In this document: positions 43,805 to 54,099 of the stretch, piece after piece
How the letters are laid out: the number at the start of each line of letters is the position of its first letter
How positions within the stretch are numbered: position 1 is the first letter of the stretch
NCBI GenBank assembly: GCA_943736015.1
Contig: OX031070.1
Location: forward strand, 40,540,173 to 40,604,172
Direction of reading: 5' to 3'
Source: Tridacna crocea
Lineage: Eukaryota; Mollusca; Bivalvia; Cardiida; Cardiidae
DNA: 64,000 nucleotides
The notes under the pieces: model-generated
Databases searched by the model: none
Seen by the model: only the letters and a program-made list of their open reading frames with translations
Told to the model about the DNA's origin: nothing
Position numbers and translations under genes: made by a program

Positions 43805-44540
43805 AGCCATCAATGTTATTTCGCTAAATAGTATTGTATTTACACGAGAAACAATCTACGGAAGAATTCCCAAAGTTATTCACTCCTATTGATTGGGGGC
43901 GGCTGGTTAGGGGATAAATTACTCAAACGAAGTAGAAAATAGATTTTTTCCTATCCAAACGTCCGATCGCATGAAGTGGTTTTAATTGTGGGAAACTTCT
44001 CGTAAAATTTGGTGATTCCCTTGCCATACTTTGATTTGTTCAGTTACCTATTTACATCAAAGATTTCTGTTTACTGAGTTTATATATCAAAGACCTGTTC
44101 GATGAATTATAATTAGCAAAGGATATTTTATACTGTATTCTTGAATTCAAATTCAGAATTTCAAAAGAAGAAAGAAAGATTTCTTCATATTAAAACGTCC
44201 GATAGCATGAAATGCTTTTAACTGTGGGAAACATTTCTTAAAAGTCAAACTGGTCCCCACCGTACATATATAGATATTTACCTATTGCTATTGATCATTT
44301 GATATTTATGCAAGTCTTTGCAAAACTTTGGTATAAAATCTAGAAATACCAAAAGAGGCTAGTAGTCCATTTAGGTGATACCTTTAAAACTTTTATTTTC
44401 CTCTTCAACTGTATTTTTAATTCAACAACAATTAGCCAGCTATCGGCCTACTTAATTCACTGATGAAATCATCTTCTTTCAAATTTGCTGAGATTATAAG
44501 TATCTACATGTAAATAGTTCCCTTTAAACGATTGAATGTT
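43805..44540. other. No gene or element recognised
   Basis: Two related stretches, 43940-44010 (AACGTCCGATCGCATGAAGT, AATTGTGGGAAACTTCTCGT) and 44190-44245 (AACGTCCGATAGCATGAAAT, AACTGTGGGAAACATTTCTT), show an internal direct duplication of about 250-bp spacing. Confidence 0.45.
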
Positions 44541-44544
44541 TTCT

Positions 44545-44690
44545 CTGGTTACCGTAGAAAACGTTGTGGAAAAAGGAGACAACTGATTTCTAGCATATTT
44601 TCCCTTTCCAACAACGTTTTCAAAAGTATCCTTCCTGTAATGACCGACAGGAATATAACAAGAAACAGACCATTGTTTACTCCGTCAGAG
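44545..44690 (+). mobile_element. TTAA-type foldback MITE, core remnant
   Basis: GTAGAAAACGTTGTGGAAAA at 44553 pairs with TTTCCAACAACGTTTTCAAA near 44610. The loop is altered and the ends are lost. Confidence 0.45.
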
Positions 44691-44781
44691 GATAAAGTTT
44701 GATACCAAATTGTTAGAATTAATTTGTGGGATGATGTCTCGAAGGTAACGTAAAAGATGAAATTAATTCCATACAATTTAG

Positions 44782-45018
44782 CCTGCAACACGCGAAAAAG
44801 GGTATTCGGACTTTGCTTGAAGTGTTGTATCGGATCAGCCTAGTAGGAGATGACACTTTCCGTTTTATGTAATTTTCTGTCTTGCGCGAGTCTACTGTAG
44901 CACAAACATCTTATGTAGTCGTAAAGTGCTTTCTCGTATCAGCCTGCGCAGTCCGCGCAGGCTAATACAAGACAGCACTTTACGCAAATGTCCGAATACT
45001 CCTTTTCGCATGTTGCAA
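44782..45018. mobile_element. Foldback family J, diverged
   Basis: TGCAACACGCGAAAAAGGGT to TCCTTTTCGCATGTTGCA. The left small hairpin is mostly deleted (ATCAGCCTAGTAGGAGATG). Confidence 0.7.
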
Positions 45019-45125
45019 GCCACTTGGCCCCGGAAATGATGCTGAATGTCAAATAAGACTTTTTCAGGCGTAATATCACCGCTTCTAGCTATAAGAATTC
45101 CTAGTAATGTTTGTTTTACTATTTA

Positions 45126-45708
45126 TTAACCCTTTACCATACAATTCAAACTTTTAAGGGAGTACCATTCTAATAGAAAATAGCTATTTCCATTTAAGTA
45201 CTATCCTAAAGAAGTTCCTATGATTGAAAATAAGTTTTGTTGTCCTACTTTGACCAAGCCACTTTTTTTCTTTTTTTCCTTCTTAGAATTATTATTTATA
45301 AATCTAGGGCCACTTTTTTCTCACTACAAATGGAGAAAATAATTACCTCCCTTTTCTGAAAACTAACAAAAATATCAACAAATAATTTAAGATGGACATC
45401 AAAGGAATTTCTGGTCGGTTAAAGATGTGCGAAAATATTATATCGGTATAAATCCTTATTTAATAAGAAATTTAATTCCATTATGCTCTAGAAGCGTTGG
45501 GATGGCAATATCTTAACAACCCTGAGGAAGTACCCTGTTGAAAACATTCTTGATAAAGAAACAAATGCTGGTAACCAGCTTATTCTCCCTTTTCAACAAT
45601 GATTCTAACCTTATCAAAGGTGATCCTATCATTTGAGTCACAATGAATTTGAGGTATGCAAAACTTTCAAGTTTGGATAGGTCCACAAATTTTGACTTGT
45701 GGTAATGG

Positions 45709-45712
<4 letters not shown>
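45126..45712 (-). mobile_element. TTAA-type foldback MITE A split by a second TTAA element
   Basis: TTAACCCTTTACCATACAAT starts at 45126. At 45154 it is interrupted by another MITE (45154-45516) and resumes CAACCCTGAGGAAGTACC, degenerate core, ACTTTCAAGTTTGGATAGG. Removing the insert and one TTAA restores the expected order. The right end runs into a GT/GA microsatellite at 45708. Confidence 0.65.
45154..45516 (-). mobile_element. Family H TTAA element inside a TTAA MITE A
   Basis: TTAAGGGAGTACCATTCTAA at 45154, internal AAAATAGCTATTTCCATTTA as in 36286-36650. The right end is degenerate but finishes with TTAA at 45513-45516. Confidence 0.65.

Positions 45713-45760
<48 letters not shown>
45708..45760. 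repeat. (GT)n(GA)n microsatellite
   Basis: Ten GT then sixteen GA, at the right edge of a MITE A. Confidence 0.95.
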
Positions 45761-45764
<4 letters not shown>

Positions 45765-45819
45765 AAAATATAGCAAAACCTTCGAAAATCTTTCAAAATC
45801 TTCTCTGAAACTAAAAAGC

Positions 45820-46860
45820 ATAGAGCTTTGATATTTGGTATGCAGCATCTCCTACTAAACTTCTACCAAGTTTGTTCATGTGATGCCCTTGGGGTGGTCC
45901 AAACTGGCCCCGCCCCGGGGGTCACAAGTTTGTAACGTAGGAACAAAATCTGAAAACTTTAAAATTCTTCTTCTATGAAACTGAAGGCGTCGAGCTTTGA
46001 TATTTTGTAATGTATGTAGCATCTCCTAGTGGATTTCTATCAAATTTGTTCATATGATGTCCCTGTGGTCCATACTGGCCCCACCCTGGGGGTCACAAGC
46101 TTGAAACATAGCAACAAAAATTGAAAATTTTAAAATTCTTCTTCTCTGAAACTGGAAAGCGTAGAGCTTTGGTATTTTGTATGTAGTATCTCCTAGTGAA
46201 ATTCTGTCAATTTTATTCATATGATGCCCCTGGGGTCCAAACGGGCCACGTCCCGGGGATCACAAGTTTGAACATGGGACCAAAAAAAGGAAAACTTTAA
46301 CATTCTTCTGTTCTGAAACTAGAAGGTGTAGAGCTTTGATATTGGGTGTGTAGTATTTCCTTGTGAACCTCTTCCAAGTTTGTTCATATGATGCCCCATT
46401 GGTCAAAACTAGCTCCGCCCTATCGACACAAGTTTGGACATGAGACCAAAAATAGGAAAACTTTAAAATTCTTCCTCTCTGAAATTAGAAGGTGTAAAGC
46501 TTTGATATTTAGTATATAGCATCCCCTAGTAGATCTCTACAAAAGTCTGTTCATTTGTTGCCCCTGGGGTCTATACTGGCCCCGCCCTGGCGGTCACATG
46601 TTCGAAATACAGGAACAAAGAATGCAAACTTTAAAATTCTTCCTCTCTGAAACTGGAATGCGTAGAGTTTTGATATTTTGTATGTAGTATCTCCTAGTGG
46701 ACCTCCTCAGAGTTTAATCATATGATGCCCCTGGGGTCCAAACGGGCCCCGCGCCGGGGATCGCAAGTTTGAACATGGGAACAAAAAACGAAAACTTGAA
46801 GGTGTAGAGCTTTGATATTTGGTATGAAGCACCTACTAGTGGAAGTCTACCAAGTATGTT
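45820..46860 (+). repeat. Tandem repeat, about 167-bp unit, six copies
   Basis: The GAGCTTTGATATTTTGTATG landmark recurs at about 45823, 45992, 46164, 46331, 46497, 46664 and 46806 (the last interval shortened). Each unit contains TGATGCCCCTGGGGTCCAAA and GGCCCCGCCCCGGGGGTCAC. A reversed partial unit follows at 46985-47150. Confidence 0.85.
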
Positions 46861-46984
46861 CACATGATGCCAACAAGGTATTCTTTAGTTTAGCATAGTT
46901 ACCTAGTATATGACCCAAGGTGACCAAATTTTATACTCCCTAAACATGTGCTCGGGGGCTAACACTTAGCAAAGGTTCACTACA

Positions 46985-47150
46985 TAGCTAATATCAAAGC
47001 TCTCCGAAGAATTTTAAAGTATTTCTTTTTTGTTCCCATGTTTCGAACTTTTGACCCCCCTGGGCGGGGCCAGTTTTGACCCCAGGGGCATCATGTGAAC
47101 ATACTTGGTAGAGTTCCACAAGTAGGTGCTTCATACCAAATATCAAAGCG
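46985..47150 (-). repeat. 167-bp repeat unit in inverted orientation
   Basis: CGGGGCCAGTTTTGACCCCA, GGCATCATGTGAACATACTT and CATACCAAATATCAAAGC are the reverse complement of the tandem unit. Confidence 0.75.
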
Positions 47151-47644
47151 TGTAAAACCAATATCATGGCCCTCTTGTTCTTTAAAGGGGCGTCGGCTAC
47201 ACGGGGCACGATGGACGGACAAAAATCAGTCTATCAAATCGGCTGTGATCCGTCGTTTGCTCGTTTGCCATTGTAACCCCTTTAGCATACTTTGCAGCAG
47301 ACCTACATCACACGGCGGAGGAATATTATGCACCGAGCCAATCATATGCAAGATATATTTTGGTCTACTTACAATTGCTCAACAATGAACAACAAATTAA
47401 CACCTATTACAACAACATTGACACGAATATATATATACGTAAGTCCCAAGACAAGCATGATACCATTTACAGTGCCGTAGAGGTGGTAAGTTTCATTTGA
47501 ATTGAACAAATTACACAGGAATTCGCGGTTATAAAGAAGTCCTTTGAGATATCTGTCCATTCTCCAAGTGAGACAATAAAAACTCGTTAACTCGAGATAC
47601 AGTCGGACTGAACTGCAACAAGGAATTTATCCGTGCTCTGTGAT

Positions 47645-47720
47645 AATGGGGTTCATCGGCAAAAAGTATCGACACAAGTAAGCGTCAGCAATCGGCGCAG
47701 GTTGGCCTGGCCCGAAACCT
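47645..47720. repeat. Short palindromic repeat L, partial
   Basis: AAAAAGTATCGACACAAGTA and GGCGCAGGTTGGCCTGGCCC fit the left arm and start of the right arm. Confidence 0.4.
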
Positions 47721-48034
47721 TTTTTCTGTTGGTCAGTTATCTGAATGTCAATGAACCAGTCTACTGTCAGATTCAGCTGGTTAAAAGACCAAATGGATTT
47801 TACTATTGTCTATATGATGACTTGCTTTATAAAATGCACCAACGGTATCATCATTGGCATTCCTCTATGTTAGAGCATGGCCGAGTCATTCTTGTATTGG
47901 GTTTGTCTTGTCGGGTGGGCTTGTATCGCCGATGTCCATAAAAAAGGAAAATATTGGGCTTGGGGTAAAAAAATGTTTTATGTCATTTTCAATTTTCTAT
48001 AAAAATGAAAAATGAATATTTATCGAATCGGATA

Positions 48035-48155
48035 ATGTTGATCCATCGTTAGCCAATCAGAAGTTGAGTTACTTTCAAATTTAGATTTAAAAAAAAAAAA
48101 GTCTTTGAGAATAGACTAAAAGTGTGCTCAAGAATAGCTGGTGAATAGACCAAGG
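48035..48155. mobile_element. Foldback family G, right arm only
   Basis: TTAGCCAATCAGAAGTTGAG, GAGAATAGACTAAAAGTGTG and AGCTGGTGAATAGACC. Confidence 0.5.
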
Positions 48156-48262
48156 CGATAGACAGTATAGGTGGAAGATCAGACTGCAAGTTCTGTACAG
48201 TTCAATCTTGATCTAGGTCCACCGCAAAATCTATTCTAGTTGTCATTTGGAATAAAAGAGTT

Positions 48263-48490
48263 TTAACTCTTTACCAAATTACAACATTTTAGACTGGTCC
48301 AAATTGAAAGCACTTGAAGAAAACGAAATAAACGCTACTCAAAAATTGAAGTTTGTTTCCAGCAGGATAGAAAACATGGTGGGAAAAGGAGAAAATGCTG
48401 GTTACCAGCATTTTCTCCTTTTTCCACTATGTTTACAAAAGGCTTCTATGTCAGGGTCGTAAAAACAGGGATTGTTTGGTAAAGGGTCAA
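48263..48490 (+). mobile_element. TTAA-type foldback MITE A
   Basis: TTAACTCTTTACCAAATTAC at 48263. The right end GGTAAAGGGTCAA shows a mutated TTAA. The core hairpin is near perfect. Confidence 0.78.
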
Positions 48491-48636
48491 ACATCGTTGC
48501 AAGTGAAGAAATAGTGTTGGGTTCCATTTGTTTTTTTCTATCTCGCTGTAAACGAGGAAATAAATTCTTTTAAACCAGATCTCTTGTAGTCATTATGCTT
48601 AACCAAACATTCCTGTGTTCTCGAGACTTTTACAGC

Positions 48637-48798
48637 CACTTTTGAGAATATTCTTAGGCTTATTCTCATATATTTTCTAGATTTGAAAGCAACCCAACTT
48701 CTGACCAGAAGTTATGTTGCTTTCAGGTATTGAAAATTCTGGAGAATAAGACGCAGAATAAGACAAAGAAAGCCCTTAAGAGTAGTTGGTGAATATGG
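48637..48798. mobile_element. Foldback family G, apex deleted, outer left end missing
   Basis: TTTTGAGAATATTCTTAGGC to GTAGTTGGTGAATATGGATC. The GGCTAAACC apex is replaced by CTTCTGACCAGAAG. Confidence 0.55.
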
Positions 48799-48799
48799 A

Positions 48800-48998
48800 T
48801 CCTACACGGAGGGCAGCTTTTGAAAATATTGTGAGTATAAGAGAAAAAAGTAAGCAGCATTTTTTTCTTTTTCCTACGATGTTTTAACCTTTCTGAGACA
48901 AAAAAAAAAAAAAAATCTGCCTCACATTTAAATTTGTCCTCTGCAAATGCTTTCAACAACAAGAAGTCTAAAATCTTGTCCTGTAGTAAAGAGTTGAA
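48800..48998 (-). mobile_element. TTAA-type foldback MITE A, left end missing
   Basis: It begins inside the element (GGAGGGCAGCTTTTGAAAAT) directly after the foldback element at 48637-48798. The core is degenerate, followed by TCTGCAAATGCTTTCAACAA and TAAAGAGTTGAAA. Confidence 0.5.
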
Positions 48999-49144
48999 AC
49001 ATATAATTAACTTCAATTATACATACATGCGTAATTTGTAGTAACAGGAAGCTCATCTTCTAGTTTTTTATTTACCCTTTTTCCACCAAAATTACTCTTG
49101 ACTACATCGCACTCGTGTAAATTTGAGCAGTTTACCCAAAGCAA

Positions 49145-50003
49145 TTAACCCTTTAGCAAACGACAAAATTGTAGACTGATCCAAATTGAAAGCACTTGCA
49201 GACGACAAATTATATGTAAATCAAAATAGAAATTTGTTTCCAGCAGGGTAGAAAACATTGTGGGAAAAGGAGAAAATACTGGTTACCAGGATTTTCTCCT
49301 TTTCCCACAACGTTTTCAGAAGCCTGCTCTTTCAGAGGCGTCAAAAGTGGTGATTGCATGGAAAAGAGTTAACTCTTTACCAAATGACAAAAAATTTTAG
49401 ACTGGTCCAAATTGAAAGCACTTGCAGACGACAAATTATATGTATATCAAAAATTGAAATTTGTTTCCAGCAGGGTAGAAAACATTGTGGGAAAAGGAGA
49501 AAATGCTGGTTACCAGCATTTTCTCCTTTTCCCAAAATGTTTTCAGAAGCCTGCTCTTTCAGAGGCGTTAAAAGTATTGATTGCGTGGTAAAAAGTTAAC
49601 TCTTTACCAAATGACAAAGTTTTAGACTGGTCCAAATTGAAAGCACTTGCAGATGACAAATTAAATGTAACTCAAAAATTGAAATTTGTTTCCAGCAGGG
49701 TAGAAAACGTTGTGGGAAAAGGAGAAAATACTGGTTACCAGTATTTTCTCCTTTTCCCACAATGTTTTCAGAAGCCTGCTCTTTCAGAGGCGTCAAAAGT
49801 GGTGATTGTGTGGTGAAGAGTTAACTCTTTACCAAACGACAAAATTTTAGACTGGTCCAAATTGAAAGCACTTGCAGACGACAAATTATATGTAACTCAA
49901 AAATTGAATTTTTTTTCCAGCATTTTCTCCTTTTCCCACGATATTTTCAAAAGGCTTTTATTCCAGGGTCGTTAAAAGTCGGGATTGTTTGGTAAAGGGT
50001 TAA
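49145..50003 (+). mobile_element. Head-to-tail array of four MITE A units sharing single TTAA junctions
   Basis: TTAA occurs at 49145, 49369, 49596, 49821 and 50000, giving units of about 224, 227, 225 and 179 bp, all in the same orientation. Units 1-3 carry the hairpin core; unit 4 has lost the left arm and loop (TTCCAGCATTTTCTCC only). Units 1-3 share AGAAGCCTGCTCTTTCAGAG, not seen in other copies in this window, so they probably arose from one another. Confidence 0.85.
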
Positions 50004-50113
50004 CCCTTAAGCTGCTGAGCGCGACTCACTGTTCTTCTGTGGAAATTGTAGATGAAGATTAGACTGCACAGACCATGCAGTGTGATCATGGATCTTCACT
50101 GTCTAATAAGGAG
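50000..50113 (+). mobile_element. Short TTAA-bounded element, type C, right end lost
   Basis: TTAACCCTTAAGCTGCTGAG shares the terminus with the four-unit array. Internal AGATTAGACTGCACAGACC resembles the element at 23577-23668. No clean right TTAA is visible. Confidence 0.45.
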
Positions 50114-50229
50114 ATAGCTTTCTCCAAAGAGTAAGTCTGAAATAGCATTTTTCTGTTTTTTTTTACTATTGGCTTGAAAATTTCATTCAGTTTATTTAGC
50201 AGGATAAAGTGTAACTTTTGTTCAGATAT

Positions 50230-50356
50230 TATAGTTTAAACATATTTTATTCAACAGTACAAATTTACAAGAGAAAATGAAATACAATCTTATGACAAGC
50301 AACTGAAGAAAAGGATTAGAACGAAAGCATAGGCTTATAAAGTTCTTCTCCAAATT
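50230..50356 (-). mobile_element. LINE 3' tail, severely 5'-truncated
   Basis: The minus strand begins GGAGAAGAACTTTATAAGCC and ends TTGAATAAAATATGTTTAAA, matching the 3' terminal 120 bp of the plus-strand LINE at 5395-5516. No coding part is attached. Confidence 0.65.
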
Positions 50357-50427
50357 TCAGGTAACTGTTAACAAGGTTATTAAATGTTCAGATATTGGAA
50401 TTTGATTTTGAAATAAAGAAAGCGTGG

Positions 50428-50517
50428 TGAGGAAATAAGCATTTTTTTTCTTTTCCCGCGATATTTTCCAAAGGCCTGTTCCCGAGATTCGTTTAAATTT
50501 GTGTGGTAACGGGTTAA
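50428..50517 (+). mobile_element. TTAA-type MITE A, right half only
   Basis: A right core arm TTTCTTTTCCCGCGATATTT, then CAAAGGCCTGTTCC and GTGTGGTAACGGGTTAA ending about 50516. Confidence 0.5.
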
Positions 50518-50519
50518 AA

Positions 50520-51770
50520 GATGTTGTTCTCGTTGAGGAGGAATCATGAATCTGCCAAACACGCAAAAAGAAAAAAAAAACACCCAAAGTTACTTGTATA
50601 TGTAGCAATAAATGTACTTCCTGGCGCTGAAGTAATACTGTATGCATTTTCATTTTGTTAAGCAAAATAAATGTATTATACTGCAAATAGGGATGCAGAA
50701 TTCCTATGGTCGACTTGTCCGACTATGTTTGTTTTGCCGGCGGACAAACGGATTTTTCTGGAGCACTTTCTCACGGGCAAGTGAACTTCGGAGTTATACA
50801 TAATTAGAAAATGCCGTTTTTATATCAATGACGATCCTCAAACGCTTTTTTTATTTCGAACTTTTGCAAAATCCACGTCCATATTTCGTAGAAATAGACA
50901 CTCTTACGTTACAACCTATTTTACTTTCAATAGAAAAACATGCTGGCCGTGTCGAGGCGAGTGGTATTGTATTTATTTAAAGCCTGGTAAAAGTGTTACA
51001 ATGTTGTTTTCATTACCCTAAACGGATAAATACAGGACGACGGTTCCAATTATGCTTCTGTGAATTTTGTAGAATGTTTCTCTAGTCAACGGATACGATA
51101 TCAGCTCTGTTCTTAAGAAAATCTCAGATTCAAAGTTACGTACATATACTGTGCGTAATTCATGCATATAATATAGAAATATGAAGTGAAACTGGCAGGC
51201 ATGTACATGTTTCGTGACTCCCGGTGTCAGTCTCTAGTGGCGCCAACTGGCACAAGTTAGAAAGAAATGTATCTAAAACATGAGCACTATAGAGTCTATA
51301 GGCAACAAGTCACGTCTATATATGATGTTTCAAAGATCAAAACTCTGACACACACAATAAGTATCTTAATTAAGTGTGAAGCATGCGCGAGTCATTCTTT
51401 CTCATAGCTAACCAAGGTGGTATGTTGTTCATATGTTACATTGTAATTTCACATAATCACATAATCTAGTGTAAAAATACAGATTTGAAGTTATATTACA
51501 CCCTAATTGACAATTTTAAGTCAACTCATGCAGAAACACCACTTCAGAAATTAACTGGCATGAAACACAGATCGCTACAAAAAATAGATATGAAAACCCA
51601 TGACACAATAAAGGTCGATTTGATATATCCTGATCATATGAATTTTAAACCGTGTGTGTTTTTGCTTTGATAATTACTTTAACGGTTAATTTACATAAAT
51701 ACTGCCCATCCTGTTGAATGTTGTTGCTCTGAACCTGGTCCCGTGAGTAAGAGGAAGTTACGTGCGAACT
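50520..51770. other. No gene or element recognised
   Basis: Unique-looking AT-rich DNA between the MITE cluster and the 27-bp minisatellite. Short open frames only. Confidence 0.5.
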
Positions 51771-51779
51771 TAAGAGAAA

Positions 51780-52545
51780 GCCCCCATGGTAACGAATTTT
51801 AGAGAAAGCACATCACTGTGAACTGCAGCGAAAGTACAATCGATGCAAACTGTAGAGAAGGCACCATGAACACGAACTGTAGAGAAACCACCATAAACCC
51901 GAGCTGCAGAGAAAGCCCGAACTGAAGAGAAAGGACCATAAATGCGAACTACAGTCACGCGCTATTAATGCAAAACTTAGCTTAGCGACAGCACCATAAG
52001 TGCGAACTGAAGAGAAAGCACTATAAGCACGAACTGCACCGAAGTCACTAAAAATGAGAACTGTAGCGACAGCACCATAAAGGCTGACGGTAGCAGCAGC
52101 ACCATAAATGCAAACTGAAGGGAAAGCGCCATAAACGCGAACAGCAGTTACAGGACCATGAATGTCAACTGCAACGAAACCACCATGAACGCGAACTGCA
52201 GCGACAGGACCCTTTAACGCGGACTGCAACGAAAGCACCAAAAAAAAAAAGCGAACTGCATCGAATCACCATAAATGCGGACTGCAGCGACAGCACCCTT
52301 TAACGAGGACTGCAGCGACAACACCATAAAAACGCGAACTGCATCGAAGGCACCATAAACGCGGACTGCAACGACAGCACCCTTTAACGCGGACTGCTGC
52401 GACAGCACCATAAACGCGAACTGCATCGAAGGCACCATAAACGCGAACTGCATCGAAGGCACCATAAACGCGAACTGCAGCGACAGCACCCTTTACCGCG
52501 GACTGCAGCGACAGCACCATAAACAATATGGCACCATAAAGCATA
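51780..52545 (-). repeat. Minisatellite, 27-28-bp unit
   Basis: Plus-strand units alternate between ACCATAAACGCGAACTGCA-type (27 bp) and ACCCTTTAACGCGGACTGCA-type (28 bp), about 27 copies, best preserved at 52200-52520. Minus-strand reading frames here (FMVLSLQS-type repeats) are artefacts of the unit. Confidence 0.9.
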
Positions 52546-52549
52546 ACTT

Positions 52550-53845
52550 TGTATCCATTAATCTCTCATTTTTACTTCCCGTCACTCGCACTCTGATGCC
52601 TCAAAAAACATTTTGCCTCCTCCCTCTCTCAACACTAACTCCCTCATGCCTAAAAAATCATATTGCCTCCTCCCTCGCTCAACACTAACTCCCTGGTGCT
52701 TTAAAGGAGGCAAAAGGGGTTTTGTGAAGTGTCAGAAAGTTAGTAATGAGAGACTCTTGAAAGTCAAAGTCGAGTCATATATATATCTTTCACTGGAGAC
52801 TGACTTGTCAATTAAGTTAAGTCAGTTGCCTATTAACAATAAAGACCTATGTACCCAATCCTGAAAAATGGTTGAGGTTTTTTGAAAAGCAGGCCATTTC
52901 GACCATTTCGACCAATGAACAAAGGAATTATATCGATGGAAATAAATCAGCTTTACGAAATTGTCCCTCGATAACTATAGAGCCTGTGACACCGGTAGAA
53001 AGGATCGTCGAATGAGCAAAGAGTGAATAACACTGGCTGGGTGCCACTTTTTAGCAACTTGCGAAAGTGCAGACACAAAAGAGAAAACGAGAAGAAGATT
53101 TACCAGTTAAGGAAAAACTGCAAAGCCATGACAAATGCTCTGACAAGAAAGACTCAGCAATTCGACCAAGGAGACAAGTCTCTTTCATAGACAAATCTGG
53201 GTTTTTCCCGAAGTCCTTCATTGACGGTCCAGTCGTCGTTGGCCCAAGCTCGGGATGACAGGTTCCCTGTCACGTAACCATACAACTAATATAAACCAAT
53301 ATAATGGCGACAGGTCTATTACATGGGATAATTTGTTACGAAATTTAAGTGGCTATCATAGTTCATAAGGTATTTGTGGACATTAACCCTTTAAGTACCT
53401 TTAACTGAAAGTTCCCAGTAGAGGTAAAAATAACAATTCAGGTGTCATGGTAAAAATAAATTTTAATCATACCATTTGAATGTATGTAAAATCTTGTGGA
53501 TATTCCGTTATTCAGAGGTCGGGCCATCTGTTAGTCAAGGTTGCAAAAAAGAATTTGCTAATCAGGTAAAAGGTAAACAAAAGACAGAGAGCTCTACCTG
53601 GCGAGTTTTAACCTAGTTTTGACATTAATTTCTCTGTCAGGTTACAGTTGGACCGACCGTACAATGACAGATTGTCATCTTCACAAAAGTATGCATATTT
53701 TTTAAATGGAATGATATATTTTTATATGCATTCAAACACCGGCTATTTTTGCTCTTGGGTTTTATTGTTACTTTGAGTTGTCTCTACGGTCATTGTTGAT
53801 CAGGCTCCAATTACACAACACGCTCAGAGTAACCTTTTATATAAC
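52550..53845. other. Unrecognised, with one short open frame of possible interest
   Basis: TTTTTAG at 53047-53053 could be an acceptor for a Lys/Arg-rich 68-codon frame (53054-53260: QLAKVQTQKRKREEDLPVKE, ending VVVGPSSG). No homology recognised. CACTAACTCCCT-type repeats lie at 52620-52700. Confidence 0.25.
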
Positions 53846-53848
53846 TGT

Positions 53849-54092
53849 CCGTTAATGCAGAGAAATGACCCTCCCCTTCAAAATGACCCATGGGTCACTG
53901 CTCTACGAAGAGGAATGGCCCTTGGTTCATTTCACTACGTAGACAAATGACACGGGTCATTATTCTACATAGAGAAATAACCCTCTGGAGTCATTTCTCT
54001 ACGTAGAATAATGACTCAGGTCATTCCTGTACGCAGTGAAATGATCCATGGGTCATTTTGTAGGGGAGGGTCATTTCTCTGCATTAGACCCG
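53849..54092. mobile_element. Foldback family E, eroded termini
   Basis: CCGTTAATGCAGAGAAATGA left and ATTTCTCTGCATTAGACCCG right. The interior units are diverged but keep CTACGTAG spacing. Confidence 0.7.
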
Positions 54093-54099
54093 CTTTACT

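Noticed and set aside
51770..52544. Minus-strand open frames up to 142 codons with FMVLSLQS-type repeats
   Set aside because: They follow the 27/28-bp minisatellite unit in several frames at once.
53054..53260. Possible 3' exon (Lys/Arg-rich, 68 codons)
   Set aside because: Acceptor-like TTTTTAG alone is too weak; no partner exon or homology seen.
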